A DNA stretch of 64,000 bases from Pedobacter namyangjuensis (GTDB lineage: Bacteria; Bacteroidota; Bacteroidia; Sphingobacteriales; Sphingobacteriaceae), in NCBI RefSeq assembly GCF_003313325.1, contig NZ_QMHQ01000001.1, positions 1,426,001-1,490,000 of the forward strand, written 5' to 3'. The notes beneath the pieces are model-generated. The model saw only the letters and a program-made list of their open reading frames with translations. It made no database searches and had not been told where the DNA came from. A program made the translations under genes and the position numbers. Below, piece after piece: positions 48,554-57,512 of the stretch; the first letter of the stretch is position 1; each line of letters starts with the position of its first letter.

Positions 48554-49474
48554 ATGCAAGAAATCAACTATCAGCATCAAGGCAGTTTTGGCAATTTAGA
48601 GTTGCTGGCCAAGCAGGTAGTTGAGGGTTTTATTACCGGTTTGCACAAAAGTCCGTTTCACGGGTTTTCGGTAGAGTTTGCTGAGCATCGCCTATACAAT
48701 ACCGGTGATAGCGTTAAAAATATAGATTGGAAGCTTTTTGCGAAGACAGATAAGTTGTTTAGCAAACGTTACGAAGAGGAAACCAACTTGCGTTGCCAGT
48801 TTCTGATCGATACCTCATCTTCCATGTATTTTCCGAAAGATGATTACAATAAATTAACGTTTGCCGTGCAAAGTACAGCCTGTTTGGTGCATTTGTTAAA
48901 AAAGCAAAGAGACGCTTTTGGCTTAAGTTTATTTACCGATAAATTGAACTTGAATACTTCGGCAAAATCTACCGGTACGCATCAGAAGTTTATATTTGCG
49001 CAACTTGATCAGGTTTTAAAAAGCCCTAAGCTGAATTTGCAAACAGATTTGCCAAGCGCCTTACACCAGGTTTCGGAGTTAATACACAAACGTAGCTTAG
49101 TTATCGTGTTTAGTGATATGCTTCAAACAGTGCATGATGAAAATCGCATTGCGGCTTTATTTGCATCATTACAGCACCTTAAATTTAATAAACACGAAGT
49201 TGTACTTTTTAATGTGACTGATAAACAGAAAGAAGTAGACTTTAATTTCGAAAATAGGCCGTATGAGTTTGTGGATATGGAAACTGGTGCGGTGCTAAAA
49301 GCACACACTTCGCGTGTTAAAGATGCTTATCTACAACAAATTAATTCTTATCGCGAGCAATTGGCATTAAAATGCGCACAATATAAAATAGACATGATAG
49401 ATGCGGATATTAACGCCGGTTTCGAAACAGTGTTACAAGCCTACTTAATTAAGCGTCAAAAAATGAATGCTTAA
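48554..49474 (+). CDS. DUF58 / von Willebrand A-like protein
   Basis: 306 residues. The DUF58 signature is present (EFAEHRLYNTGDSVKNIDWKLFAKTD in pieces; YNTGDSVKNIDW) followed by a VWA-like domain with DTSSSM (metal-ion-dependent adhesion site) at about 93-98. DUF58 proteins usually act with a MoxR AAA+ ATPase; none is adjacent. The gene starts 49 nt from the divergent DUF3078 gene and its stop overlaps the stop of the convergent GNAT gene. Confidence 0.9.
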   Translation: MQEINYQHQGSFGNLELLAKQVVEGFITGLHKSPFHGFSVEFAEHRLYNTGDSVKNIDWKLFAKTDKLFSKRYEEETNLRCQFLIDTSSSMYFPKDDYNKLTFAVQSTACLVHLLKKQRDAFGLSLFTDKLNLNTSAKSTGTHQKFIFAQLDQVLKSPKLNLQTDLPSALHQVSELIHKRSLVIVFSDMLQTVHDENRIAALFASLQHLKFNKHEVVLFNVTDKQKEVDFNFENRPYEFVDMETGAVLKAHTSRVKDAYLQQINSYREQLALKCAQYKIDMIDADINAGFETVLQAYLIKRQKMNA

Positions 49475-49752
49475 AATAGCACGTCTTGCAGTTCTGCATT
49501 TCTATCAAAAACAGATTTTGCAAACGGGCATAGCGGCATAATCTTTAGTTTATTTTCTCTCGCATATTCTACCGCTTTTAAAACAAGTTGCTTACCCACG
49601 TTTTTTCCTTTAAAAGCGGGATCAACGTCGGTATGGTCGATAATAAATTTATCGGCGCCAGCCCAAGTGTAAGTAATGTGTCCGGCCTCTGCTCCGTTTT
49701 CTGTAGCTTTGAAAGTTCCTCTTTTGTCTTCGTTTTGTTGGGTGATTTCCAT
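49471..49752 (-). CDS. Small GNAT-family acetyltransferase (YjdJ-like)
   Basis: 93 residues, the minimal GNAT form. HTDVDPAFKGKNVGKQLV carries the acetyl-CoA loop (a variant of Q/RxxGxG/A), followed by CPFAKSVFDRN typical of the YidJ/YjdJ-like group. Substrate unknown. It begins 10 nt after the aminotransferase stop, so the two are an operon. Its stop codon overlaps that of the convergent DUF58 gene. Confidence 0.88.
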   Translation of the reverse strand: MEITQQNEDKRGTFKATENGAEAGHITYTWAGADKFIIDHTDVDPAFKGKNVGKQLVLKAVEYARENKLKIMPLCPFAKSVFDRNAELQDVLF

Positions 49753-49762
49753 GATGATTGGT

Positions 49763-50956
49763 TTAAGAATTGGTTATTAGGCTGATGTTTTTTAGAATGA
49801 TTTCGCAAGAAGTTTTAATTTCATCTTTAGTAATAATTAATGGCGGTGCAATACGCATAGAATTGCTGCAATGCAAAAACCAATCGCTAATTAAACCATC
49901 TTCAATACAAGCGTCTATTATTGCTTTGTTGGTTTCAAAATCTTCAAATTCTATTGCAAGCATTAAGCCTTTGCCTCTAATTTCTTTAATTGCCGGATGA
50001 ATTAACAACGATCTAAATAAATCGCCTTTGGCTTCAACATCATCAACTATGTTTTCGTTTAATAATGTATTTAAAGTTGCTAAACCTGCAGCACAGCAAA
50101 CCGGGTGACCGCCAAAAGTAGTCATGTGACCCAAAATAGGGCTGTGTGATAATACCGACATGATTTCTGCAGAGCTGATGAATGCGCCAATTGGCATGCC
50201 ACCTCCAATGCCCTTGGCCAGTAACAAAACATCTGGTATGATGTTGTAATGCTCAAAAGCAAACATTTTTCCGCTTCTGCCAAAGCCAGATTGGATTTCA
50301 TCGAATATGAGTAAAGTTCCTGTCTTTTTACATCTAGCTCTTAAAGCTACCATATAATTTTGATCGGCTACTCTTATTCCTGCTTCGCCTTGTATAGGTT
50401 CTATAAAAACTGCCGCGGTATCTAACGTTATTTTGCTTAACTCAGCTATGCTGTTATGGTTGATGAAAGATACGTTTGGTAAAAATGGACCATAACCAGC
50501 CGAATAAAAATCGCTTTCCATTAAACTCTCTGCACCTTGTGTACTGCCGTGATAAGCATTCTTGCAGGCGATAAAGCCTTTTCTGCCAGTATATCGCTTT
50601 GCTAATTTCATAGCGCCTTCTACCGCTTCTGTACCAGAATTTACAAAATAAGTACAGTTTAAACTTTCTGGTAAAACCGATGCTAGCGCTTCGGCAAAAT
50701 TTACCTGTGGAGTTTGTACAAACTCGCCGTAAACCATTAGGTGCATATAAGTTTCGGCCTGTTTTTTTACCGCTTCTACAACTGTAGGATGACAATGCCC
50801 AATATTACTGACGCCAATACCTGCAATTAAATCGATGTACTTTTTACCCTCGGTGTTGTACATGTAAATGCCTTGAGCTTTTACAAATTCTAATAAAAGT
50901 GGTGTGGGAGAGGTTTGGGCATTATGTTTTAAAAATAGTTGACGTTGTGTTAGCAT
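49763..50956 (-). CDS. Class III aminotransferase
   Basis: 397 residues from the ATG at 50956 (MLTQRQLFLKHN); the longer frame adds 23 unrelated residues. PLP fold type I: NSGTEAVEGAMKLAKRYTGR, FIEPIQGEAGI, FDEIQSGFGRSG and the PLP lysine in LLLAKGIGGGMPIGAF. It resembles acetylornithine/ornithine-type transaminases; the substrate cannot be fixed because no arginine genes are nearby. Downstream GNAT in the same unit. Confidence 0.92.
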   Translation of the reverse strand: MLTQRQLFLKHNAQTSPTPLLLEFVKAQGIYMYNTEGKKYIDLIAGIGVSNIGHCHPTVVEAVKKQAETYMHLMVYGEFVQTPQVNFAEALASVLPESLNCTYFVNSGTEAVEGAMKLAKRYTGRKGFIACKNAYHGSTQGAESLMESDFYSAGYGPFLPNVSFINHNSIAELSKITLDTAAVFIEPIQGEAGIRVADQNYMVALRARCKKTGTLLIFDEIQSGFGRSGKMFAFEHYNIIPDVLLLAKGIGGGMPIGAFISSAEIMSVLSHSPILGHMTTFGGHPVCCAAGLATLNTLLNENIVDDVEAKGDLFRSLLIHPAIKEIRGKGLMLAIEFEDFETNKAIIDACIEDGLISDWFLHCSNSMRIAPPLIITKDEIKTSCEIILKNISLITNS

Positions 50957-51002
50957 GGTACAAAAATACGGGTTTTCGCAAGTATAAATTTCTAGATTTT
51001 GT

Positions 51003-51043
51003 AAATAAAAAAATCCCGTATGCAAACATTACACACGGGATTT
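51003..51043 (-). terminator. Terminator after the sigma operon
   Basis: AAATCCCGTATG (51011-51022) with CACACGGGATTT (51032-51043); the odd pair is G-U on the minus strand. T-run on that strand. Lies beyond the Spy-like gene stop. Confidence 0.88.
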
Positions 51044-51063
51044 AAAAATTAATTATTATTTAA

Positions 51064-51510
51064 TTATTGTTTGTTTGGTCCACCTCTAAAACGAGATAAC
51101 AATTCTTTTTTAAACGCTTCCTGTGCTCTGTAAAATTTGCCAACCACTTTAATAGGTAAGCTAGATTTAAATTTAGCGTAGTACTTTTTTTCTATGTTTA
51201 AGTCCTTCTGTCTGAAATCGAAATCATTTAAAATAAGCGATTGTATTTCGGTATCGCTCAAATCATCAATTTCGGTTACTTTTCTAAAACTAATCATCTG
51301 CTCCCTTCGCGAAGCCCTTAATGCATTTTGTTCTTTTTGATAAGCGTTGTACAAAGGCCAAAAGACCTTAGCCTCGTCGGCCGACAAATCTAGTTTTTGG
51401 GTAAAGAATGCAACTTTTGCTGCCTCTATTTTTTCATCTCCTCCGCGTGGCCCTTGTGCAAAGCTAAGTGCCGGCATTAACATAAATAGTGCAATAATTA
51501 ATTGTTTCAT
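51064..51510 (-). CDS. Spy/CpxP-like periplasmic protein
   Basis: 148 residues with a signal peptide ending LSFAQ. The mature part is helical and charged (QKLDLSADEAKVFWPLYNAYQ in part), resembling the LTxxQ-type Spy/CpxP periplasmic sensors or chaperones; relatives in Bacteroidota are annotated as sensor of ECF-type sigma factor. It starts 1 nt after the membrane-protein stop and is third in the sigma operon. A role in sensing envelope stress is inferred. Confidence 0.78.
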   Translation of the reverse strand: MKQLIIALFMLMPALSFAQGPRGGDEKIEAAKVAFFTQKLDLSADEAKVFWPLYNAYQKEQNALRASRREQMISFRKVTEIDDLSDTEIQSLILNDFDFRQKDLNIEKKYYAKFKSSLPIKVVGKFYRAQEAFKKELLSRFRGGPNKQ

Positions 51511-51511
51511 T

Positions 51512-52126
51512 TTATAAATTGGTAGATATATCGTTGGATGTGTAATTCTCTAATATGTAGCTTTCCATCTCGGCGTTAGATAAGTTAGAAGCTGTTTGAG
51601 TTTCGTTTAAATGCTCGATAATTACGTTTTCGTCAATGTCATACAGCATTTGCTCGCTTACCAACTCTGCGCTGCGTTCTAGTTTTAAGTTATTCTGCTG
51701 ATTTAAATACAAACCGGTTGCAGCTAAAATAATAAAACAAGCAGCAGACGCATACTTCATAAAATCTGAACCCCAAAGACGGCGAACTTTAGTTTTAGGC
51801 TTGTCTGATATGGTTTTACTTAAAATAGCAGCATTTAATTTCTCAAAATAATTGTCGGGTGTTGTAAAAGCTGTTTCTCTATTGGCGAAACTATCAACAG
51901 TAATTCTACTTTGTATAGCTGAGGTTAAATCTTCGAAATATCCGGTAGGTACACTAAAACCTAAATCTTCTTTTTCGGCTAAACCATTTAAAAAAATAAC
52001 GGATTCGACCTGCGATGGAAAATGCTTAAAATAATCATCTGGCACACTAAAAGGCGTGGTTCTAGGTAAGCTGGCCAGGTAAGGTGCTTCCAATTCCCAC
52101 TCCATATTTTCTTCTCTCTTATTCAT
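51512..52126 (-). CDS. Single-pass membrane protein with three FxxPxxYF repeats, candidate anti-sigma factor
   Basis: 204 residues from the ATG at 52126; a GTG one codon upstream is also possible. Three repeats, FSVPDDYF at 26, FSVPTGYF at 57 and FTTPDNYF at 87, are spaced 31 and 30 residues apart in the N-terminal region, followed by a basic stretch (KTKVRRLWG) and one membrane helix at about 124-141. A short acidic C-terminal part follows. The positive-inside rule puts the repeats in the cytoplasm. It lacks the HxxxCxxC zinc anti-sigma motif. It lies between an ECF sigma gene and a Spy-like gene. Confidence 0.8.
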   Translation of the reverse strand: MNKREENMEWELEAPYLASLPRTTPFSVPDDYFKHFPSQVESVIFLNGLAEKEDLGFSVPTGYFEDLTSAIQSRITVDSFANRETAFTTPDNYFEKLNAAILSKTISDKPKTKVRRLWGSDFMKYASAACFIILAATGLYLNQQNNLKLERSAELVSEQMLYDIDENVIIEHLNETQTASNLSNAEMESYILENYTSNDISTNL

Positions 52127-52166
52127 CACGTATTATTGATGTATTTTAATGCAAAAGGTTTAATAG

Positions 52167-52718
52167 CTAATCGTTATTTATTAAAATACTTTCAATTTTT
52201 TTAACTGCGATATGAAACGAAGCTTTTAATGCGCCTACAGATGTGCCCAAAACTTCAGATATTTCATCATATTTCATATCATCAAAATATTTCATGTTAA
52301 AGATGATGCGCTGTTTTTCTGGCAAGGTTAGAATTGCCTCCTGTAATTTGCGTTGTGCTTTATCGCCATCAAAGTAAGAAGAAGACGCCAAACTATCTGC
52401 CAGCTCGGAGCTTACATCATCCAAAGAAATGTTGTTTTTTAGTTTTTTCTTGTTTAGGAAAGTGATGGATTCGTTAGTCGCTATGCGATAAATCCAAGTG
52501 TATAGCTGAGAGTCGCTACGGAAGTTAGCCAGGTTTTTCCAAACTTTAACAAAAGTTTCCTGAACCAGGTCATCGGCATCATCATGGTCTATCACCAATC
52601 TGCGTACATGCCAATATATTTTCTGCTGATATTTAGTTATAAGTAAGTTGAACGCTTCGTTTCGAGTTTTCTCGATACCAAACTTCTGCAATATTTCTGC
52701 GTCTTCAACTTGTTTCAT
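52167..52718 (-). CDS. ECF-type RNA polymerase sigma factor
   Basis: 183 residues with region 2 (DDADDLVQETFVKVWKNLANF, TWIYRIATN) and region 4 (LPEKQRIIFNMKYFDDMKYDEISEVLG) only, as in ECF sigma factors. It is the first gene of a three-gene unit with a membrane protein 40 nt downstream and a Spy-like protein. Likely directs RNA polymerase to an envelope-related regulon. Confidence 0.96.
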   Translation of the reverse strand: MKQVEDAEILQKFGIEKTRNEAFNLLITKYQQKIYWHVRRLVIDHDDADDLVQETFVKVWKNLANFRSDSQLYTWIYRIATNESITFLNKKKLKNNISLDDVSSELADSLASSSYFDGDKAQRKLQEAILTLPEKQRIIFNMKYFDDMKYDEISEVLGTSVGALKASFHIAVKKIESILINND

Positions 52719-52729
52719 TCTTTTTTTAG

Positions 52730-52800
52730 ATAGGAGATACGAGATTTGAGATGTGAGATTAGACCTATTGTCTCAAATCTCACATCTATTTTCTCATATC
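52730..52800. repeat. Degenerate GAGAT-word inverted repeat
   Basis: Purine-rich GAGATTTGAGATGTGAGA-like words on the left are followed by complementary TCTCAAATCTCACATCT on the right, able to pair in more than one register. Related sequence fills 53762-53917. Confidence 0.7.
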
Positions 52801-52804
52801 TATT

Positions 52805-53761
52805 TTATTTTTTTCTCGCAATAACCTTTTGAGCTGCGGCAACAATATCAGCTGGATCTAATTTGTATTTAGTCATTAACTGATCTGGTGTAGCACTTTC
52901 GCCGAAGCTATCATTTACCGCAACAAATTCTTGTGGTGCAAGATATTCTGTTGTAAGTAAACGAGCAACGCTTTCGCCTAAACCACCAAATTTATTGTGC
53001 TCTTCGCAAGTTACCACGCAACCTGTTTTCTTAACAGACTTTAAGATAGCTTCGTCATCTAAAGGTTTAATGGTATGTATATTTATAATTTCTGCATCGA
53101 TACCTAACTCTGCTAATTTTTCACCAGCTTCAATCGCTCTCCAAACCATGTGGCCTGTAGCTAAAATTGTAACATCCGTTCCCTCGTTTACCATCCAGGC
53201 TTTACCTATTTCAAATTTTTGATCTTCTGGTGTAAACACTGGAATTACTGGGCGACCGAAACGTAAGTAAACTGGACCCTCGTAATCCATAATTGCCAAT
53301 GTTGCTGCCTTAGTCTGGTTATAATCGCAAGGATTAATAACTACCATTCCTGGCAACATTTTCATTAAACCGATATCTTCTAAAATTTGGTGTGTTGCAC
53401 CATCTTCGCCCAAAGTTAAGCCAGCGTGAGATGCACAAATTTTAACGTTTTTGCCAGAATAAGCTATAGATTGGCGAATTTGATCGTAAACTCTTCCTGT
53501 AGAGAAGTTTGCAAAAGTACCTGTAAATGGAATTTTACCGCCAATAGTTAAACCAGCAGCAATACCCATCATATTTGCTTCGGCAATACCAACTTGTACA
53601 AAACGCTCAGGAAAATCTTTAATAAAAGCATCCATTTTTAAAGAGCCAACCAAATCGGCACAAAGTGCTACAACATTCTCGTTGCGTTTGCCTGCTTCAT
53701 GTAATCCAGCTCCAAAACCAGAACGTGTATCTTTTTTTTCTGTATACGTGTATTTCTTCAT
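52805..53761 (-). CDS. Transketolase, C-terminal subunit
   Basis: 318 residues covering the pyrimidine-binding (Pyr) and C-terminal domains of transketolase: DLVGSLKMDAFIKDFPERFVQVGIAEANM in part, then THQILEDIGLMKMLPGM. It needs the separate N-terminal subunit encoded upstream to bind thiamine diphosphate. Works in the non-oxidative pentose phosphate pathway or a related sugar pathway. A 156-bp gap with degenerate repeat separates the two genes. Confidence 0.93.
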   Translation of the reverse strand: MKKYTYTEKKDTRSGFGAGLHEAGKRNENVVALCADLVGSLKMDAFIKDFPERFVQVGIAEANMMGIAAGLTIGGKIPFTGTFANFSTGRVYDQIRQSIAYSGKNVKICASHAGLTLGEDGATHQILEDIGLMKMLPGMVVINPCDYNQTKAATLAIMDYEGPVYLRFGRPVIPVFTPEDQKFEIGKAWMVNEGTDVTILATGHMVWRAIEAGEKLAELGIDAEIINIHTIKPLDDEAILKSVKKTGCVVTCEEHNKFGGLGESVARLLTTEYLAPQEFVAVNDSFGESATPDQLMTKYKLDPADIVAAAQKVIARKK

Positions 53762-53917
53762 TTTTTTTGAGATGTGAGATAGGAGAATTGAGATTGGAGC
53801 TGGAGTATCTTACGTCCATTCGTTATCTATTTCCTCAAATCTTTTTGTTATTAATGTTTGCGCTGAGATATTGAGTGTTGTAAAGCCCAAACCTCATATC
53901 TATTTTCTCCAATCTGA
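53762..53917. repeat. Degenerate-word repeat between the transketolase subunit genes
   Basis: GAGATGTGAGATAGGAGAATTGAGATTGGAG-like sequence on the left and CTCATATCTATTTTCTCCAATCT on the right form a long imperfect hairpin in the middle of what should be an operon. Confidence 0.65.
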
Positions 53918-54763
53918 TTAGTAATCGCCGGCAGTTTCCTTAATTTGGTCTAAAGCAGTTTTCAATTGCTCATCGCTCGGTGCAGAACCATGCCATTTGT
54001 GCGTGCCAACCATAAAATCTACTCCGTAGCCCATTTGTGTGCTCATTAAGTTTAAAATCGGTTTGCCCTTACCGGTTAACGATTTAGCATAATGCAAAGC
54101 TTTGGTAATTTCGCCCATATCATTCCCATCCGAAGTAATTACATGCCATCCGAAAGCTTCAAATTTAGCTTGAAGATTTTCTAACGATAACACTTTTTCT
54201 GTAGGACCATCAATTTGTTGACCGTTGTAATCTACGCTCGCAATTAAATTATCCACTTTGTGAAAAGGCGCAAACATTAAAGCTTCCCAGTTCTGACCTT
54301 CCTGTAGTTCGCCATCGCCCATTAATGTGTAAATTAAACCTTTATCGCCATCAATTTTTTTAGCCAATGCAGCACCAATTGCCACAGATAAACCCTGCCC
54401 CAAAGAACCAGATGCGATACGTACGCCCGGTAAACCTTCGTGCGTTGTTGGGTGGCCTTGCAATCTTGAGTCTAATTTTCTGAAAGTTGCTAATTCACTT
54501 ACGTCGAAATAACCAGATCTGGCCAAAACGCTGTACCAAACTGGTGAAATATGGCCATTAGAAAGGAAGAATAAATCTTCGCCTTCGCCTTTCATCGTAA
54601 ATTCTGGATTGTGATTTAATACTTCAAAGTAAAGTGCGGTAAAAAAATCTGCACATCCTAAAGATGCCCCTGGGTGTCCAGACTGAACAGCGTGTACCAT
54701 CCTCAAACAATCTCTTCTTACCTGCGAAGCAATATCTTCTAATTCGCTAATTGTATGTTTCAT
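53918..54763 (-). CDS. Transketolase, N-terminal subunit
   Basis: 281 residues from the ATG at 54763 (MKHTISELEDIA); the longer frame adds 12 residues. It carries the thiamine-diphosphate PP domain: HPGASLGCADFFTALYF, GSLGQGLSVAIGAALA and MGDGELQEGQNWEA. The start of the pathway-specific pair with the C-terminal subunit; the split form is common in bacteria. Confidence 0.93.
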   Translation of the reverse strand: MKHTISELEDIASQVRRDCLRMVHAVQSGHPGASLGCADFFTALYFEVLNHNPEFTMKGEGEDLFFLSNGHISPVWYSVLARSGYFDVSELATFRKLDSRLQGHPTTHEGLPGVRIASGSLGQGLSVAIGAALAKKIDGDKGLIYTLMGDGELQEGQNWEALMFAPFHKVDNLIASVDYNGQQIDGPTEKVLSLENLQAKFEAFGWHVITSDGNDMGEITKALHYAKSLTGKGKPILNLMSTQMGYGVDFMVGTHKWHGSAPSDEQLKTALDQIKETAGDY

Positions 54764-55214
54764 TTTATTAATATTGTTGTTTATAGTCGCTAACGACAAA
54801 TAAGTTTAAAATCACCCTTAAATTAGATTTTAATTTAAAGGCAAGGTAATTATAAAAATTAAGCTAACTAACAAACGAGGCTAAAATTTTACATGTTTTT
54901 AGTGTTAACTTTGTTAGAAAATTATCGTGGTTGCTCTGTCGGCAAATACAGTCCCGCTATTGCTCATAGCCCTTTCCGCCAGGGCGGATGCGGGGCTATT
55001 TAGCGCTATCGGGTTTATGCACAAAAGATAATGCAATAAACCAATAGCGCTTTTTTCGTTCCTGTCTTCGCCTACTTATCCTTTGTTAAACTGCGACCCA
55101 TTTATTTCACGCTGATTTTCGCAGACCTTTCTGTTATTTTAAACCGCAATTTTAATCTTAGTTGATCTGCGAGCCTTTTCTGCGCTATCTGCGGGCTATT
55201 TTAATGATAAAAAA
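54764..55214. repeat. Intergenic region with dispersed repeats
   Basis: 450 bp with no gene. 54949-55017 is a GC-rich dispersed-family copy (GTCCCGCTATTGCTCATAGCC, an internal CCGCC AGG GCGG hairpin, GGGGCTATTTAGCGC, ATCGGGTTTA). About 55100-55200 contains repeated CTGCG-type words (TTTCGCAGACC, TCTGCGAGCC, TCTGCGCTATCTGCG) of another degenerate family. Confidence 0.65.
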
Positions 55215-55676
55215 TTATTTTAATAATTCTAAAACCTGCGCTGTTGGTGCTTTGGTATCTACTTTAGAAATAACATGGGCAATGTTTCCCTCTTCATCAA
55301 TAATAAAAGTAGTACGATTGGTACCCATGTATTTTTTACCGTACATGTTTTTTTCTCCCCACACGCCATAAGCTTCTACAATATTTTTATCCGTATCAGC
55401 CAATAAGGTAAAAGGTAAATCGTATTTTGTTATAAACTTCTGATGAGATTTTTCATCGTCTACACTAACACCTAAAACCTCGATGCCTTCTTTTTTTAAA
55501 CCTTGGTAATTATCCCTAAAATCGCATGCCTCGGCCGTGCAACCTGGTGTACTGTCTTTTGGGTAAAAGTATAATACTACCTTCTTTCCTTTAAACTGTG
55601 CTAAAGAAACTTCATTTCCATTTTGGTCTTTTGATGTAAACGCTGGGGCTTTATCGCCGGCTTTAGGTATATTCAT
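55215..55676 (-). CDS. bcp: Thioredoxin-dependent thiol peroxidase (Bcp/PrxQ)
   Basis: 153 residues. Peroxiredoxin Q type with peroxidatic Cys46 and resolving Cys51 ([11 protein letters not shown]), matching the E. coli Bcp pair at 45 and 50. Reduces hydrogen peroxide and organic peroxides using thioredoxin. Single gene. Confidence 0.95.
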   Translation of the reverse strand: MNIPKAGDKAPAFTSKDQNGNEVSLAQFKGKKVVLYFYPKDSTPGCTAEACDFRDNYQGLKKEGIEVLGVSVDDEKSHQKFITKYDLPFTLLADTDKNIVEAYGVWGEKNMYGKKYMGTNRTTFIIDEEGNIAHVISKVDTKAPTAQVLELLK

Positions 55677-55749
55677 ATTGTTTATTTTAAAATTGTTTTA
55701 TGGTGGATTAATTGCTAACAATCTAGCGATTGATCCTACAATGGTAGCT

Positions 55750-57507
55750 TTATCTAGAAAAGTCTATTGAATAACGTTTTACATTGTCTTTCATATCCGT
55801 AACTACCAACTCAAATTTATGGTTTCCAGGTGTAGTCCTTTCGTCAAAGTTGTGCCAAAGGCTAGCGGTTTTTGTGTCAAATTCCATTAATATCCATTTG
55901 CCATCAATATAACCATTAAAGCTTTTTATTCCCGATAGGTTATCGCTAATTCTAAAACTCATTTTACTTAAACCAGCCATGTTTTTGCCATTGGCAATGT
56001 TAACCGGGACAATGTTCGGTGCAATTGTATCTATCGCGATAAAGAAACTGCCAAAATTTCTTGGGTTTGCCTTAACATAACCGTTTTCAAAACTTCCGCC
56101 TTGCGAGGAGCGATTTGCATTAACAATTAGCGCTTTTGACTGATGTTTGGCCAAAAGTGTACTATCTGCTTTTATAGAAATTTCAAAACCTACGTGTAAC
56201 GGCGTTAAATTATTATGAATTTGATGCATGGCCGAGTAAGCATTTCCTTGCGGTTTTGGCAACCGTTTGTAGATAAAATTCAAATCGTTATACAAAGTTC
56301 CTTTTGGTAAAACTATTTTAACCTCATCATTAACCAGTTCATTTAGTTTGTTGTAAGCGAAGGTTACGCCACTTGGCGCACTCGGCGTGTTAATTACAGC
56401 TTTGCTGTCTGCCTGTACTTTAAATGCAATCGTACTTTTATTGCCAGATGCATCGGTTATAATGTAGTTAACATCGTGCAGTTTCCCATCGTCAAAAGTT
56501 ATGCGACCATTGTTAACCAAGTTACTGTAAATCTGCAATGGGTTTCCGGGGTCTACAAAACTTTTCTGAATGCTCCGCTTTAAATTTAACAAAGCCGGAT
56601 AATCTACATGAGAATTAATTGCCTTGCTATTGGCGAAACTAAATCGCTCTAAGGCCGAAGTATAAACGATTTTACCGTCTAGCTTTAGCTCTATAGAATA
56701 AACACCATTTAATCCAGATTGTCCACTATGTCTATCGGTAGCCACAATCCCAAAACCAACTTCGCCACTTAAATTAATGGTAGTAACTTTATTTAAACTA
56801 TAATTGCCATTTGAGCCAATTACCTGAAAATATTGCTTTGGTGTAAATTCGTTAAATGGTTTGCTATTTAGTCTATAAACATACATAGACGAAATAACAG
56901 GTGGAATATTGTCTGGAATTTGGATTCCTAACAATTGTGGGTTAATAGTTGCCTCTGTTTTAGTATCTCTAAGTTCGAAATGTAAATGTGGGCCACCAGA
57001 ACTTCCTGTGTTGCCAGAATATGCAATGACATCGCCTTTTCTTACGGGAATGAAATCTGCGTTAGGGAATTCGTCAATTTCGTAAGATTTTTTTTGATAT
57101 TGGATTTTTTTTACCTCTTGCGCAATTTTAGGGTTGAACCTAGCTAAGTGACCATAAACAGAAGTATAACCGTTTGGATGATTGATATACAAAGCCAAAC
57201 CGAAACCACTATTTTGCACACGCAACCTTGAAATATAACCATCAGCTGTTGCGTAGACCGGAAAACCAGTACGTTGGTTAGTTCTAAAATCCACACCAGA
57301 ATGAAAGTGGTTAGATCTTAACTCGCCAAAAGAACCAGCCAAAGCAGGTGGTTTGATATCCAAAGGTTGTATAAAATCCGTTAAGGGATAGTTGTTGGAA
57401 CTAAAAATTTGCTGAGCATCCGCCTCGATGGCGAAAATTAGAGCAAAAAATAAAAGATAGCGGAATTTAGGCCTTAATTGGCCATAAGTATTTTCTTTAC
57501 TAAACAT
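55750..57507 (-). CDS. M23-family peptidase, secreted
   Basis: 585 residues. Signal peptide-like start (LLFFALIFAIEADAQ). The LytM/M23 domain lies early, about 60-185: HFHSGVDFRT (zinc ligands His and Asp), YGHLARF and GGPHLHFELRD (HxH). The remaining 380 residues are beta-rich repeats resembling Ig-like modules. It would cut peptide cross-links in peptidoglycan, or act as an activator if inactive. It begins 5 nt after the FAH gene, so they share a transcript. Confidence 0.93.
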   Translation of the reverse strand: MFSKENTYGQLRPKFRYLLFFALIFAIEADAQQIFSSNNYPLTDFIQPLDIKPPALAGSFGELRSNHFHSGVDFRTNQRTGFPVYATADGYISRLRVQNSGFGLALYINHPNGYTSVYGHLARFNPKIAQEVKKIQYQKKSYEIDEFPNADFIPVRKGDVIAYSGNTGSSGGPHLHFELRDTKTEATINPQLLGIQIPDNIPPVISSMYVYRLNSKPFNEFTPKQYFQVIGSNGNYSLNKVTTINLSGEVGFGIVATDRHSGQSGLNGVYSIELKLDGKIVYTSALERFSFANSKAINSHVDYPALLNLKRSIQKSFVDPGNPLQIYSNLVNNGRITFDDGKLHDVNYIITDASGNKSTIAFKVQADSKAVINTPSAPSGVTFAYNKLNELVNDEVKIVLPKGTLYNDLNFIYKRLPKPQGNAYSAMHQIHNNLTPLHVGFEISIKADSTLLAKHQSKALIVNANRSSQGGSFENGYVKANPRNFGSFFIAIDTIAPNIVPVNIANGKNMAGLSKMSFRISDNLSGIKSFNGYIDGKWILMEFDTKTASLWHNFDERTTPGNHKFELVVTDMKDNVKRYSIDFSR

Positions 57508-57512
57508 TGAGC

